The notes under the pieces: model-generated
The model's database searches: none
What the model saw: the letters and a program-made list of their open reading frames with translations, nothing else
Told to the model about the DNA's origin: nothing
Assembly: GCA_003263775.1 (NCBI GenBank)
Contig: JYJJ01000084.1
Location: forward strand, 1-64,000
DNA from: Vibrio maritimus
GTDB lineage: Bacteria > Pseudomonadota > Gammaproteobacteria > Enterobacterales > Vibrionaceae
Length of the DNA: 64,000 nucleotides
Direction of reading: 5' to 3'
In this document: positions 48,186-58,139 of the stretch, piece after piece
Layout: every line of letters starts with the position of its first letter
How positions within the stretch are numbered: position 1 is the first letter of the stretch
Program-made: the position numbers and the translations under genes

Positions 48186-49793
48186 ATGAAATTGAAACGT
48201 CTATGTACAAATATCGCCGTCGCACTGCTGTCTATCACCAGCAGCTTTGCCGCTATGGCACTGAATGTCACCGCTAGCGTGACGAAAACCAATGTCAGTA
48301 AGGATGAGGTCATCCAGCTTAAAATTGTCGCCGATGAAAAACTTGATGGCAGCAAAGTAAATTTCGATGCACTGAGCGATGACTTTTTCATGGGAAGACC
48401 CAGCTTTAGTTCATCAGTAAATATTCTCAACGGAACGCGCCGTGATAGCAGTGTTTGGACAATTGCTATCGCTCCGCAGCGCCTCGGTAAGCTCACCATC
48501 CCAAGTTTTGATGTTGATGGTGTGACCACAGCGCCCATTAATCTCACCGTGACCATGGATGATCAAACACCTACCGCAGACGAGTTGATTGAAGTGAGAA
48601 CTCAAATCGGCAAAGCGGAACTGTTTCCTAAAGAAAGCACGACTCTGGATGCGCGCATCATCGTCAAGATTGATCCGAGAATGCTACAAAACCCTTCTCT
48701 TAGTGACCCTATCGCCTCTGGTTTGGATATCACTGCTCTTGGTGAGCCCAAACAGTATCAAGCAGTCATGGACGGTGTTGAGGTATTAATCGTTGATCAG
48801 AGCTATCGTGTTACTGCTATACAAAGTGGCGACTACACAATTATCGCTCCGACGCTACGAGGTGGTGTTTTGTATAGTAGCCAACGTGGTGGCACGAAGA
48901 TCTTGAACCTTGATAGTAAAGCTCCAGAGGTGAACATCTCTGTATTACCAGTACCTGAAGACTATAACGGTGTCTGGTTACCTACTCCTTCACTCAAGGC
49001 TTCACAAACATGGACGCTAGATAACGGTGAATCCACCACTGCTAACTCAGTAACCATGCAAACAGGTGATGCTTTGACGCGAACTTTAACGGTGACTGCC
49101 CAAGGAGTCTCTGCTGAACAAATGCCTGAACTTAGCATCCGCAATCCAACATCGTTTCGAGTGTACCCGGAGAAGCCAAGCTTCACTGAGAGTGCTGATG
49201 GCTCGGTTACGATGACTCTCAAACAAGTGTTAATCGCTAAATCGCCGCAAATCGCGACTCTGCCAAGCGTAGAAATCCAATGGTGGGATACAAAGTCAAA
49301 ACAAGCCGCTACGACGACACTCGAAGGCCTTGATGTCAAAATTACCGCTAATGAAGACAATGCAGCGGTGTTACCAACACCATCTACCTCCCCACCCACT
49401 GAGGTCATTGTTCACGACTCAGGATTTTGGCCGTGGCTGACAGCATTGTTTGCCGCACTTTGGTTGGCATTTATGGGGCTTTGGATTAGAGAGAAACGTA
49501 GCTCAGCGTTGCCATCAGCAAAAACTAGCGATAAAGCGCAAACATCAAAGATCAAGTTGATTCAAGCAGTACAAGCAGGCGATACGATTGCAGCTCACAC
49601 TCAATTTGAGAAATGGTGCAAAGAAGAACGCTTTTCGACCGCCTCTATTTTAGAGATCAAACATGAGATTGAAGCTATGAGTGCGAGCACTATGGGACAA
49701 CAATCGATTGAATGGGATAAACGCCACCTACTTAAACTGATAGAGTCCATGCGAAAAGAATCGCATTCTGATGAAGTATTGGCAAAACTCTGA
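48186..49793 (+). CDS. BatD-type (BatD/oxygen-tolerance) protein
   Basis: A 535-residue exported protein with signal peptide MKLKRLCTNIAVALLSITSSFAAMA, a long periplasmic beta-rich part (repeats with VTKTNVSKDEVIQLKIVADE and TIAIAPQRLGKLTIPSFDVDG), and a membrane segment FWPWLTALFAALWLAFMGLWI at about 415-435 followed by a cytoplasmic helical domain. It is the last gene of the operon, six bases after the VWA-TPR gene. Confidence 0.88.
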   Translation: MKLKRLCTNIAVALLSITSSFAAMALNVTASVTKTNVSKDEVIQLKIVADEKLDGSKVNFDALSDDFFMGRPSFSSSVNILNGTRRDSSVWTIAIAPQRLGKLTIPSFDVDGVTTAPINLTVTMDDQTPTADELIEVRTQIGKAELFPKESTTLDARIIVKIDPRMLQNPSLSDPIASGLDITALGEPKQYQAVMDGVEVLIVDQSYRVTAIQSGDYTIIAPTLRGGVLYSSQRGGTKILNLDSKAPEVNISVLPVPEDYNGVWLPTPSLKASQTWTLDNGESTTANSVTMQTGDALTRTLTVTAQGVSAEQMPELSIRNPTSFRVYPEKPSFTESADGSVTMTLKQVLIAKSPQIATLPSVEIQWWDTKSKQAATTTLEGLDVKITANEDNAAVLPTPSTSPPTEVIVHDSGFWPWLTALFAALWLAFMGLWIREKRSSALPSAKTSDKAQTSKIKLIQAVQAGDTIAAHTQFEKWCKEERFSTASILEIKHEIEAMSASTMGQQSIEWDKRHLLKLIESMRKESHSDEVLAKL

Positions 49794-49807
49794 ATGCAAG
49801 ACACTAA

Positions 49808-49834
49808 AAAAGGCGCTCAACATGAGCGCCTTTT
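49808..49834. terminator. Bidirectional terminator between BatD and porin genes
   Basis: AAAAGGCGCTC and GAGCGCCTTTT with a 5-base loop. It serves the Bat operon and the convergent porin. Confidence 0.85.
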
Positions 49835-49853
49835 GTCTAATCAAACTAGGTGA

Positions 49854-50921
49854 TTATAGGTAGAAACGAGTACCAATGATGAACTGGTGGTCTTTCGCTT
49901 TTTTGTATTTACCTTCACCTTGGTTATCGTAGTTGTAACCAGTGTATGCACGTAGGCGTGGTGAGATAGTATATTCAGCTTGTACAGAAGTACCAGACTT
50001 AACACGTAGACCTAGCTCGTCGTCTTTCATCTCTTCGTGCTTAACGATTAGGTTTAGACCGAAATCTAGGCCGTAAGCTAGGATAGAGTCGAACGCTTTA
50101 GTGTCTTTTAGTAGACGGTTGTCGTACGAGTTCATGTACTCGTTTGACGCGTAAGTAGCAGCTACGTATAGACCAGCACCGAAGTTACCGTACTTACCAG
50201 AAACTAGGTGAGATTCAGCAGTACGAGCAACGCCGCGCTCAGTTAGGTTACCAGAGTTGAATGCGTAGTTTGCGTTGAAGCCGTTGATCGCATAGCCAGC
50301 TGCGATTTGACCACGGTTCTCTGAATCAAGAACAACATCAGTCTTAGTCTCAACTTTACCGCCAGTAACAGTTTGAGTCGTTTTAGTTGTTTGGTTAGCA
50401 CCTTGCCAACCTGCACCTAGAGTTAGCGCACCAGCTGTATCAAAGTCGATAGTGTTTGAGTAAGCAACCATCTTCTCAGCACGTGCAGTACCGAAGAAAC
50501 CGTGGTTGTCGTATAGGAACTCGTTTGACCAACCGATTGGCGTATCAACAACACCAGCTGCCATGTAGTATGGAGACCACTGCGTACCAGCTGCTAGACG
50601 ACCGTAAGTCTCGTGACCAAGACCGATGTAACCTAGACGAGTCTTGAACGTGTTCTCTGCACCTTCAAGCATGTTCATTTGCCATTCAGCTTTGAAATCA
50701 GCCTTGAAGCCGTTACCTAGGTCTTGAATTACTTCAACGTTTAGACGAGGAGACTTCTCTTCAACACGAGCGTCTTGACCTTTGTGTGCACCAGTAAGAC
50801 CAACAGTCACGTGACCGCCGATGTTCATTACAGTGCCTTCGTTGTTGTAAACTTCTAGAGCGTTAGCTTGAGTACCGATTGCTGCAGCTGTAACCGCTAC
50901 TGCTAGTAGTGTTTTGTTCAT
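49854..50921 (-). CDS. Outer-membrane porin, subfamily 1, copy a
   Basis: About 355 residues from the ATG at 50921 (GGAAG upstream). Signal peptide MNKTLLAVAVTAAAIGTQANA, mature start LEVYNNEGTVMNIGGHVTVG, alternating beta strands and a terminal Phe-Tyr-Leu strand (HQFIIGTRFYL), as in 16-stranded general porins. Codon choice is strongly biased, as for highly expressed genes. Its neighbour at 51369 is a close paralogue (shared TRLGYIG, YGRLAAGTQWSPYY and NEFLYDNHG). Confidence 0.88.
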   Translation of the reverse strand: MNKTLLAVAVTAAAIGTQANALEVYNNEGTVMNIGGHVTVGLTGAHKGQDARVEEKSPRLNVEVIQDLGNGFKADFKAEWQMNMLEGAENTFKTRLGYIGLGHETYGRLAAGTQWSPYYMAAGVVDTPIGWSNEFLYDNHGFFGTARAEKMVAYSNTIDFDTAGALTLGAGWQGANQTTKTTQTVTGGKVETKTDVVLDSENRGQIAAGYAINGFNANYAFNSGNLTERGVARTAESHLVSGKYGNFGAGLYVAATYASNEYMNSYDNRLLKDTKAFDSILAYGLDFGLNLIVKHEEMKDDELGLRVKSGTSVQAEYTISPRLRAYTGYNYDNQGEGKYKKAKDHQFIIGTRFYL

Positions 50922-51368
50922 AATGACTTCCATATGACAGTTTCATACTTAAGCGCTTCTATCTATCCATAAGAGCGAGAAGCTAAACTTAAGTAATTGG
51001 GTGTTAATCGCACTACTCTGAACACACTAACTAATAGAGTGCTCACTACAAGTGCATGAAAAACATGAATTTGCGATATGGGGTTACTTTAAACGGGAAG
51101 TTCCGCGATGTGACGTGAAATGAAATGAAGAATTAAAAAGCCAGCATGACAAACCACTTAATTATTGAATTTCAGATACATACGAGCAACAGCATTGAGA
51201 CGAGATGAGTTATACTCAGTTTTTGTAAGATATTTTTACCTTTTGGTTATTTTTTCTACAAATGCAAGCAAAAACAAACATTCAGGCGATTTATCACTCA
51301 GAACAAAAGGCATAAAAAAACCCGCTCACTAGAGCGGGTTTCTGTAATCAAAAGACTAACTGCTTCTA
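50922..51368. other. Spacer between two same-strand porins
   Basis: About 447 bases. It holds the terminator of the upstream porin at 51314-51341 and presumably the promoter and a long 5' leader of the porin at 50921. No reading frame or other structure was convincing. Confidence 0.45.
51314..51341 (-). terminator. Terminator of the porin at 51369
   Basis: AACCCGCTC and GAGCGGGTT arms with a 4-base loop; seven Ts follow on the minus strand. Confidence 0.85.
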
Positions 51369-52451
51369 TTATAGGAAGAAACGTACGCCAGCTGCGTATT
51401 GGTTGTCTTTGTCTGTTTTGTATTCGCCAGAACCTTGTAGGTCAAACTGGTATGCTACGAAAGCACGTACGCGTGGGTGAATATCGTACTCAGCTTGGAT
51501 AGCAGAAGTAGAGTAAACAGTTTCGCTTGCTTTGCTGTCTTCTACTTGCTCGTAGTTGATGCTTAGGTTTAGGCTGTTTGATAGGCCGTAAGCAAGAATT
51601 GCTTCGTATGCTTTGCTGTCTTCAAGTAGACCCGTTGCAGTTGTGTTACCAGTTGCAACAGTCGCATTGTTCATGAATTTGTTGTCAGCGTAAACACCAG
51701 CTACGTACAGACCTTTGCCGTATGTACCGTAGTTAGCAGAAACTACGTGAGATTCAGCTTTCTCTTTGTCAGCGCCATCTTTGATGTCGCCGCCAGTGTA
51801 TGCGTAGTTAAGACCAAGGCCAACGATCTCGTAGCCTAGAGCAACTTGGAAACGATCTTCAACATCTACAGTAGTAGTGCTTACTGGCTTACCAGAACCG
51901 TCTACTGCTTCGAATGCAGTAGCAGAAGAGTCACCCTGCCACGCTAGACCAAAGTTAAGTGCACCAGCGTTGTCAAAGTCAAAACCATTTGTGTATGCAA
52001 CCATGCCGTTTGCACGACCAGTACCGAATGCACCGTGGTTGTCGTATAGGAATTCGTTCGCGAATGCGATAGGTAGGTCAGCAACGCCTGCAGCAGCGTA
52101 GTATGGTGACCACTGTGTACCAGCAGCTAGACGACCGTAATCAGCGTGAGAAACACCGATGTAACCTAGACGAGTAGTGAAAGAGTTCTCACCACCATTT
52201 AGCATGTTTAGCGCCCACTCACCTTTAACGTCAGCTGTAAAGCCGTTGCCTAGGTCTTGAGTTGCTTCCATGTTGATACGTGGAGATTTTTCGTCTACTG
52301 CGAAGTTGTCTTCGTCACCGCCAGCAACGCCAACAGTAGCGTGACCGCCGATAGAGAAAGTAGAACCGTCGTTGTTGTATAGCTCAACTGCTTGTGCAGT
52401 AGTACCGAATGCAGCAGCTGCCACTGCTAGTGCGATAAATTTTTTGTTCAT
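51369..52451 (-). CDS. Outer-membrane porin, subfamily 1, copy b
   Basis: About 360 residues from the ATG at 52451. Signal peptide MNKKFIALAVAAAAFGTTAQA; mature start VELYNNDGSTFSIGGHATVGV; C-terminal strand ending YAAGVRFFL with the terminal aromatic needed for BAM recognition. It differs from copy a mainly in surface-loop regions (for example GDSSATAFEAVDGSGKPVS). Strong codon bias. Confidence 0.88.
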   Translation of the reverse strand: MNKKFIALAVAAAAFGTTAQAVELYNNDGSTFSIGGHATVGVAGGDEDNFAVDEKSPRINMEATQDLGNGFTADVKGEWALNMLNGGENSFTTRLGYIGVSHADYGRLAAGTQWSPYYAAAGVADLPIAFANEFLYDNHGAFGTGRANGMVAYTNGFDFDNAGALNFGLAWQGDSSATAFEAVDGSGKPVSTTTVDVEDRFQVALGYEIVGLGLNYAYTGGDIKDGADKEKAESHVVSANYGTYGKGLYVAGVYADNKFMNNATVATGNTTATGLLEDSKAYEAILAYGLSNSLNLSINYEQVEDSKASETVYSTSAIQAEYDIHPRVRAFVAYQFDLQGSGEYKTDKDNQYAAGVRFFL

Positions 52452-53108
52452 TGGGATTTCCATATTTCAAGTTTTTGTATCATCACGCTGGATGACATCA
52501 CGTTCATTAAGTGGTTACGCACACAGACATAACACCTATGCATGCAACCCACCTTGATGTAACGCTGGATTAACATGACGAGAGCCACTCTAACCTCAAA
52601 GTTCCCAAAGCCTTCATAAAAAGACGTAAAACATTAAAAACACTGTTTTCTATTTAGATAAAACCCAACAAAACAACAAGTTACAGAAACAACAAAAATC
52701 ATAAAGCGTTATAAAAGAAGCAATTAATTCAGTGATTTTTAGCTAATTTAGATCTTTTGGGGCGTATTTTGTGATGTTACGCACCCTGTTTTGTTCAAAT
52801 TCTAAACAAATACAATTAACTATTTAGTTAGTAAAACAACTGTTTTAGTCAGACAAATCAGGGTCGATCTTGCTAGCGCAGTACATAGAGAACGCGCACT
52901 TGGAGAAATGAGTTACAAAACTACTAATGAATTGGGTGATATATGAGCATTAGATCACAAAATTACAGATAAGATGGAACTTTACACCAATCAGTGAGGA
53001 AACATTCAAAAGGCGTCCTATCCTTCAAATAGATCGTTCTTAGAGTGGTATCGGGGCGATCTCGCAGTGGAAACATTGCAGTGGTTAAAATAATTAAAGG
53101 ATAAAATT
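52452..53108. other. Divergent porin regulatory region
   Basis: About 657 AT-rich bases between divergent porin genes, long enough for complex control. Directly repeated GCAGTGG occurs near 53065-53090. I see no gene or firm binding site. Confidence 0.4.
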
Positions 53109-54109
53109 ATGAAAATGGCAGCCATCGCTACGGCGATTACAACAGCACTCGTCTCTGGTTCAGCACTTGCAGCAGAGGTTTACAACTCAGATGGCACTTC
53201 TCTAAGCATCGGTGGTCGTGCGGAATTCCGTGGTGACTTCCAAGGCAAAGCTAGTGTGCAGAGTTGAAAGGAACTATGGACAACGCGTCTCGTTTCCGTG
53301 TCAATGTAGGCGGTGAAACGCGTATCACCGATAGCCTGAATGGCATCGGTTTTTATGAGGCAGAGCAAACTGTTGGAAACGGTGGGGACGACCGAAACAC
53401 TGGTAACACTCAGTTTAAACAGCGCTATATGTATGCCGGTATAGTCGCTGGTGACAATACTGTTACTTTCGGTAAACAAGATTCTGCAACTGTGCAAATC
53501 TCACAAATGTCAGATAACGTATCAACACACAGTGGTATCCAAAAAACGTACATTGCAGCGGGTGACGAGCAAATTAACAACGCTCTAAACTACTCTGGCT
53601 ACTTTGTAGATGCGCTCTCTGTAAAAGCAAGTTTGCTGGCGGCTAGTGAAGAAAATCAAGATGGCTATGCGCTGTCGGCGATTTACACATTACCAATTGG
53701 TCTAGGTATCGGCCTAGGTTATGCGGCGAATGAAAACGATGGCGCCGGCGCCCAAGACTCTAACCAGTTTATCGGTGGTCTTAACTACAAATGGGAAGGC
53801 TTATACATTGCAGGTACCTATACCCAGGGGGAAGGTTCCAAGCAAGCTATACTTCCTGGAGACAACGACTTCACAGGGTATGAGTTTGTAGCGCACTACT
53901 TGTTTGAGAACAATTTCCAGGCGCTTGTAGGCTACCAAAAAGGCGAAATCGACCCATCCGTGGGATCAAAGTATGATATTAGTGACTACTACGAAATAAC
54001 AGGTGTTTATTACTTTAATAGCTCACTACGTACCTACGCGACTTACAAAGTGAATAACCTTGAAGATGCCGACAACTCACTACGCCTCGCGCTACGTTAC
54101 GACTTCTAA
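53109..54109 (+). CDS. OmpU-like porin, subfamily 2, copy c (frame broken once)
   Basis: About 333 residues from the ATG at 53109. One G added near 53254 gives FQGKASGAELKGTMDNASRFRVN and joins the short first frame to 53264-54109. Signal peptide MKMAAIATAITTALVSGSALA; mature start AEVYNSDGTSLSIGGRAEFRGDF; terminal strand SLRLALRYDF. First of three tandem OmpU-like genes. Confidence 0.85.
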
Positions 54110-54133
54110 CCTACCTGGTTAACCAATACACAA

Positions 54134-54158
54134 GGCGAGTTCACTCGCCCTTTTCTTT
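54134..54158 (+). terminator. Terminator after porin copy c
   Basis: GGCGAGT-tc-ACTCGCC followed by CTTTTCTTTTCC. Confidence 0.75.
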
Positions 54159-54313
54159 TCCTTCAAATCAACCATCACCCCACTCACTAGAAAACCCCAT
54201 TTAAATCAAAACGTAATATAACTCACATTTATCTGTCACAAGAAAACCATACCTTAACCGCAACCAAACAAAGACATGAAGTCTTGTCATCCATACAAAA
54301 AGGTAATGAGAAA

Positions 54314-55339
54314 ATGAAAAAGGCAGTTCTAGCGAGTGCAGTGGTTGCAGCAATGGCATCAGGTTCAACTCTGGCAGCTGAAGTGTATAGCAAAGACGGT
54401 ACGACTCTAAAAGTTGGTGGCCGTGCTGAGTTTCGTGGTGATTTCCAAGGTCAGGCTTCAGGTAAAGAGCTAGACGGTACAATGGATAACAAATCACGCT
54501 TTCGTTTGAATGTTGGCGGTGAAACCCAAATTTCTGACAACCTTACTGGTTTTGGTTTTTATGAAGCTGAGCAATCTGTTGGCAACTCATCAGGTAACGA
54601 CGGCAACAAAGAGTTCAAACAACGTTACATGTACGCAGGTATCGGTACTCAATTCGGTGCGTTCTCATTCGGTAAACAAGATACTGCTAACGTTCAAGTA
54701 TCTAAAATGACCGATATCGGCACGCACACAAACACGAACAAAGACTTCATCTCTGCGGGTGATGAGCAAGTCAACAACACCATCAAGTACACTGGTGACT
54801 TCATGGATGCATTAGTGGTTGAAGCGGATTTCGTGGCAAGTGACGAGAAAAGTAACAACGCTTACGGTCTTTCAGGTATTTACCAACTGCCAATCGGCCT
54901 AGGTATCGGTCTTGGCTACTCTGCTGGTGACCTCGGCGAAACACTTGGTCAAGATAACGGCAGTTCAAGCCAGCTAATTGGTGGTCTGAGCTATGAGATT
55001 GGCTCGTTCTACATTGCAGGTTCGTACACTCAGGGTGATATCAACGACAAAGCGACTGGTGCTGATGCCAAAGAGTTCACTGGTACTGAGCTTGCTGGTC
55101 ACTATAAGTTTGGTAATGGTTTCCGCGTCATCGCAGCATACGCTAAATCAGAAGAAAAAGCCGACAACGGCGACAAAACTAACACCAATGACTTTATCGA
55201 GCTAACCGGTCGATACGATTTCAACAAGAGCATCCGTGCTTACGCAACATACAAAATCAACAACTTGAAGGCAGATAGCTCTACTCTTGCTGAAGACGCA
55301 GACAACTCACTACGTCTAGGCCTACGTTACAACTTCTAA
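54314..55339 (+). CDS. OmpU-like porin, subfamily 2, copy d
   Basis: About 341 residues from the ATG at 54314, the start that gives a normal signal peptide (MKKAVLASAVVAAMASGSTLA). Mature start AEVYSKDGTTLKVGGRAEFRGDF, terminal strand SLRLGLRYNF. Members share KQRYMYAGI, AxSFGKQDTANVQ and LPIGLGIGLGYSAG. The intact frame and biased codons suggest high expression. Confidence 0.9.
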   Translation: MKKAVLASAVVAAMASGSTLAAEVYSKDGTTLKVGGRAEFRGDFQGQASGKELDGTMDNKSRFRLNVGGETQISDNLTGFGFYEAEQSVGNSSGNDGNKEFKQRYMYAGIGTQFGAFSFGKQDTANVQVSKMTDIGTHTNTNKDFISAGDEQVNNTIKYTGDFMDALVVEADFVASDEKSNNAYGLSGIYQLPIGLGIGLGYSAGDLGETLGQDNGSSSQLIGGLSYEIGSFYIAGSYTQGDINDKATGADAKEFTGTELAGHYKFGNGFRVIAAYAKSEEKADNGDKTNTNDFIELTGRYDFNKSIRAYATYKINNLKADSSTLAEDADNSLRLGLRYNF

Positions 55340-55640
55340 AGTTACATTTGTACTACCCTTGCACCGATGCCGAGAAGATATTCTCGGGCATTTTTCGTTT
55401 GAACTAAAATCATACAGATGAAGTATATAATCAACTCAACACCGAACCACCAACACCAATCACAAGCCCCTTCAATGACTTATTACAACAACACCTAACA
55501 ACGCATAACACATTGAAAACAAAATAGAATATGTATTTTTCTCTTAATTAAACTGAAATATAAGCTTAATAAACACCGCATACCTTAGCTCTCGACTTTG
55601 AGGACAGAGCCTCATTTTTGATAACCAAGGTATTTAGAAA
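55340..55640. other. Spacer between porin copies d and e
   Basis: About 301 bases with the terminator of copy d at 55368-55395 and the presumed promoter of copy e. The rest is AT-rich with no recognised signal. Confidence 0.45.
55368..55395 (+). terminator. Terminator after porin copy d
   Basis: TGCCGAGAA and TTCTCGGGCA arms, one mismatch, followed by TTTTT. Confidence 0.8.
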
Positions 55641-56690
55641 ATGAAAAAAGCAGTATTGGCAAGTGCAGTTGTTTCAGCATTGATGTCTGGCATGGTAGGC
55701 GCGGCGGAAGTTTATAACAACGAAGACACTTCTTTGGAAGTTGGCGGTCGTATGGAATTTCGTGGTGACTTTGGCGGTGATGACAGCGGCAAGAAAATCG
55801 ATGGTTCAATGAAAAATAAGAGCCGTGCTCGTTTAAGCATCAAAGGTAAAACCGAGATCTCTGAAAACCTAACCGGTTTCGGCAAGTATGAAGTTGAACA
55901 CGCAGTGAATGACAGTGCTGGCAAAGACGATGGCACAAACGTATCTGAAAGCGAAAAAACCAACTTTAAACAGCGTTACATGTTTGCAGGTCTAGATACG
56001 CAGTTTGGTGCGGTTTCATTCGGTAAACAAGACACTGCTGGCGTTATCATTTCTCAAATGTCTGATAACGGTCAGATCTACACTGGTATCCAAAAAGAGT
56101 TCATCAATGCTGGTAATGAGCAGATCAACAACGTTGTTAAATACTCTGGCGAGTTTATGGATTCACTGACCGTTGAAGCGTCTGCGATTCTTGGTTCAGG
56201 CAAAAATGAAGATGGCGCAGGTATCGCAGCGAAATACCAAATGCCATTTGGTCTGTCGGTCGGTCTTGGATATGCACAAAATGGTAATGGTCAAACAAAC
56301 GGTATCGACGAAGGCAACGCAAAGCAAACCATCGCAGGTCTAGGCTATAACATTGGCGGATTAGAGCTTGGCGCTACTTACACTCAGGGTAAGCTAGATG
56401 ACAAAAAAGGTACTGACTTTAAAGGTACTGAGCTTTCCGCTGCATACAAGATCACGGGCGGCTTCTCGGTTCTTGCGGCTTACCAGAACACAGAAAAAGA
56501 CTCCGTTGATGCAAACAGCGGCAAAGAAAAAACCAATTTCTATGAGCTGACAGGTCAATACAAGTTCAACAGCAACCTACGCACTTACCTTGCATTTAAG
56601 CTGAACAACCTTAAGAAAGGTGAATCAAGTAAGCTTACCGCGGTCGATGCTGAAGACTCAATGCGTCTAGGTGTTCGCTACGACTTCTAA
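55641..56690 (+). CDS. OmpU-like porin, subfamily 2, copy e
   Basis: A 349-residue porin with signal peptide MKKAVLASAVVSALMSGMVGA. Mature start AEVYNNEDTSLEVGGRMEFRGDF; terminal strand SMRLGVRYDF. It is the most diverged of the three, with longer acidic loops. Third of the tandem set, with its own promoter region. Confidence 0.9.
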   Translation: MKKAVLASAVVSALMSGMVGAAEVYNNEDTSLEVGGRMEFRGDFGGDDSGKKIDGSMKNKSRARLSIKGKTEISENLTGFGKYEVEHAVNDSAGKDDGTNVSESEKTNFKQRYMFAGLDTQFGAVSFGKQDTAGVIISQMSDNGQIYTGIQKEFINAGNEQINNVVKYSGEFMDSLTVEASAILGSGKNEDGAGIAAKYQMPFGLSVGLGYAQNGNGQTNGIDEGNAKQTIAGLGYNIGGLELGATYTQGKLDDKKGTDFKGTELSAAYKITGGFSVLAAYQNTEKDSVDANSGKEKTNFYELTGQYKFNSNLRTYLAFKLNNLKKGESSKLTAVDAEDSMRLGVRYDF

Positions 56691-56881
56691 TCGCTTGTAA
56701 ACAGAGCTATTAAACCACTGCCAACTCGTTAGATAGCTTCGTATTTTAAGGCTGAGTCATTGACTCAGCCTTACCCATCTTAGTGCAATTGCACCACTTC
56801 TACTGAAGCCCCTACTTCCACTCAATCTTCAACATTTTGTATAAACCTTTAATATCAGCGACTTAACTAAAGTTCAATTAT

Positions 56882-56898
56882 TGGCACAAGTACTGCTT
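56882..56898 (+). promoter_or_regulatory. Strong sigma-54 promoter
   Basis: TTGGCACAAGTACTGCTTT contains TGGCAC at -24 and TGCT at -12 with GG-N10-GC spacing, an excellent match to the sigma-54 consensus. The predicted start is about 56908. No protein gene lies downstream on this strand before the terminator at 57033-57068. Confidence 0.75.
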
Positions 56899-56907
56899 TA
56901 GTAGTAG

Positions 56908-57068
56908 GGACAAATGCTGGCAGCATTTGCACTTATCGGTCTCGGTGTCTGTTGAGTTGTTTTTTTAGAGGGAGAAGATAACGCGATAGATGCTATCTAG
57001 GCAGAAGAGGCTTAATAAGTGGTCACTATTTTGCCTCCCCTTATGCTAATACAGGGGAGGCTTTTTTT
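56908..57068 (+). ncRNA. Probable sigma-54-dependent small RNA
   Basis: Bounded by a sigma-54 promoter (56882-56898) and a strong intrinsic terminator (57033-57068), giving about 160 nt. The 5' end forms CAAATGCT-ggc-AGCATTTG (56911-56929), a second small hairpin GATAG/CTATC lies near 56982-56994, and the terminator stem is GCCTCCCCT/AGGGGAGGC plus seven Ts. The sequence is not a Qrr RNA as I know them. A 13-codon frame (MLAAFALIGLGVC) starts at 56914 after AGGGA, so a tiny hydrophobic peptide is an alternative or extra product. Confidence 0.6.
57033..57068 (+). terminator. Strong terminator, end of the putative sRNA
   Basis: GCCTCCCCT-N11-AGGGGAGGC followed by seven Ts. On the minus strand the tail is not T-rich, so it mainly serves the plus strand. 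Confidence 0.85.
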
Positions 57069-57077
57069 ATCGAGTTT

Positions 57078-58067
57078 TTATCGGATTAGGCGAACAACCA
57101 GTGCACCCGGATCTCTCAAACTATCAACGTTATAGCTCAGAACACTACCTGCATGCGGCGCATGATAGCTATCAATCTGCTGCCCAAACGCATCATACTG
57201 TTTAGCAAGCAACTCCCCTTCTTCAACAGGCTGTAGCAGGCTTACTTCTGGGATTACAAATCCACCTTGGCGAGCTCTAACCGTAGTAATGCTCTGCCCT
57301 TCCAGCGGACATGGTGCAACCTCTTTGAGGGCTCCGTCGATCATTTCATTATTGATGAGAATTTGCTGAACACCGTTTACCGTGCGTTCAATCAACTCTG
57401 GCTGAGTGATTTTGCCCATACCTACTTCAATAGTGATGCTTGGAATGCCTGAGCTGTTCCATACCGTCTCTAGCACACCTGCATCACCGGGATCATTTAA
57501 AATCACATCTGGCTCAATCAGACGCGCCATTTCAAGGGCTTTGTCCAATCGAAAATCTGCGAATACATACAAGGGATACGTTGACCCTCGAGTTTGCGTA
57601 TGCAAATCGACAGCAAAATCAGCATTGGGCTTGAGTAAATGATTCCAAATGCGATAGAGATAGCGGTTTGCGGCATCGCCCTCTTCATTACCTGGGAAGA
57701 AACGGTTCAGGTTTGCTGGCGATGCATCTGGATCCGATGAATTAAAGTCGCGACTGTGATTCAAAATACCAGGGATGTTTACCGATGGAACGATCGTCAC
57801 TACCCCAGCAGTCACTTTATTTTCTAGCGTGCGCGCCAGTTTATGAGCCGTCAATATGCCGTTAAGCTCATCGCCATGAACACCTGCAGTAATCATCACT
57901 TTAGGGCCCGGCTTTTCAGCTTTGATTGCTATAACGGGCAATTGAATATTAACGCCCATCGCGTTCGTTGAGGCTTGAAACCAAAATCGGTGGACGCCCG
58001 CAGCAAGTGAATCGACATCAAGAGCAGTAATCGTAGAATACTCTAATTGAAGTTGTTGTTGAGTCAT
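57078..58067 (-). CDS. Succinylglutamate desuccinylase/aspartoacylase-family zinc hydrolase
   Basis: A 329-residue M14-type carboxypeptidase fold. Zinc ligands are His64 and Glu67 (GVHGDELNG) and the later His in FAVDLHTQT; the catalytic Glu lies in SITIEVGMG. The C-terminal domain ends in an acyl-binding-like HAGSVLSYNVDSLRDPGALVV. It would cleave an N-acyl amino acid or a related amide in the cytosol. It lies 72 bases after a YfcC-type transporter on the same strand, suggesting uptake and hydrolysis of the same compound. Confidence 0.85.
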   Translation of the reverse strand: MTQQQLQLEYSTITALDVDSLAAGVHRFWFQASTNAMGVNIQLPVIAIKAEKPGPKVMITAGVHGDELNGILTAHKLARTLENKVTAGVVTIVPSVNIPGILNHSRDFNSSDPDASPANLNRFFPGNEEGDAANRYLYRIWNHLLKPNADFAVDLHTQTRGSTYPLYVFADFRLDKALEMARLIEPDVILNDPGDAGVLETVWNSSGIPSITIEVGMGKITQPELIERTVNGVQQILINNEMIDGALKEVAPCPLEGQSITTVRARQGGFVIPEVSLLQPVEEGELLAKQYDAFGQQIDSYHAPHAGSVLSYNVDSLRDPGALVVRLIR

Positions 58068-58139
58068 TAAATTGCCTATAAAAATAAAGCGGGACTATGC
58101 CCGCTTTTAGTATCAATCAAGTTTGTATTGTGCCCGATG

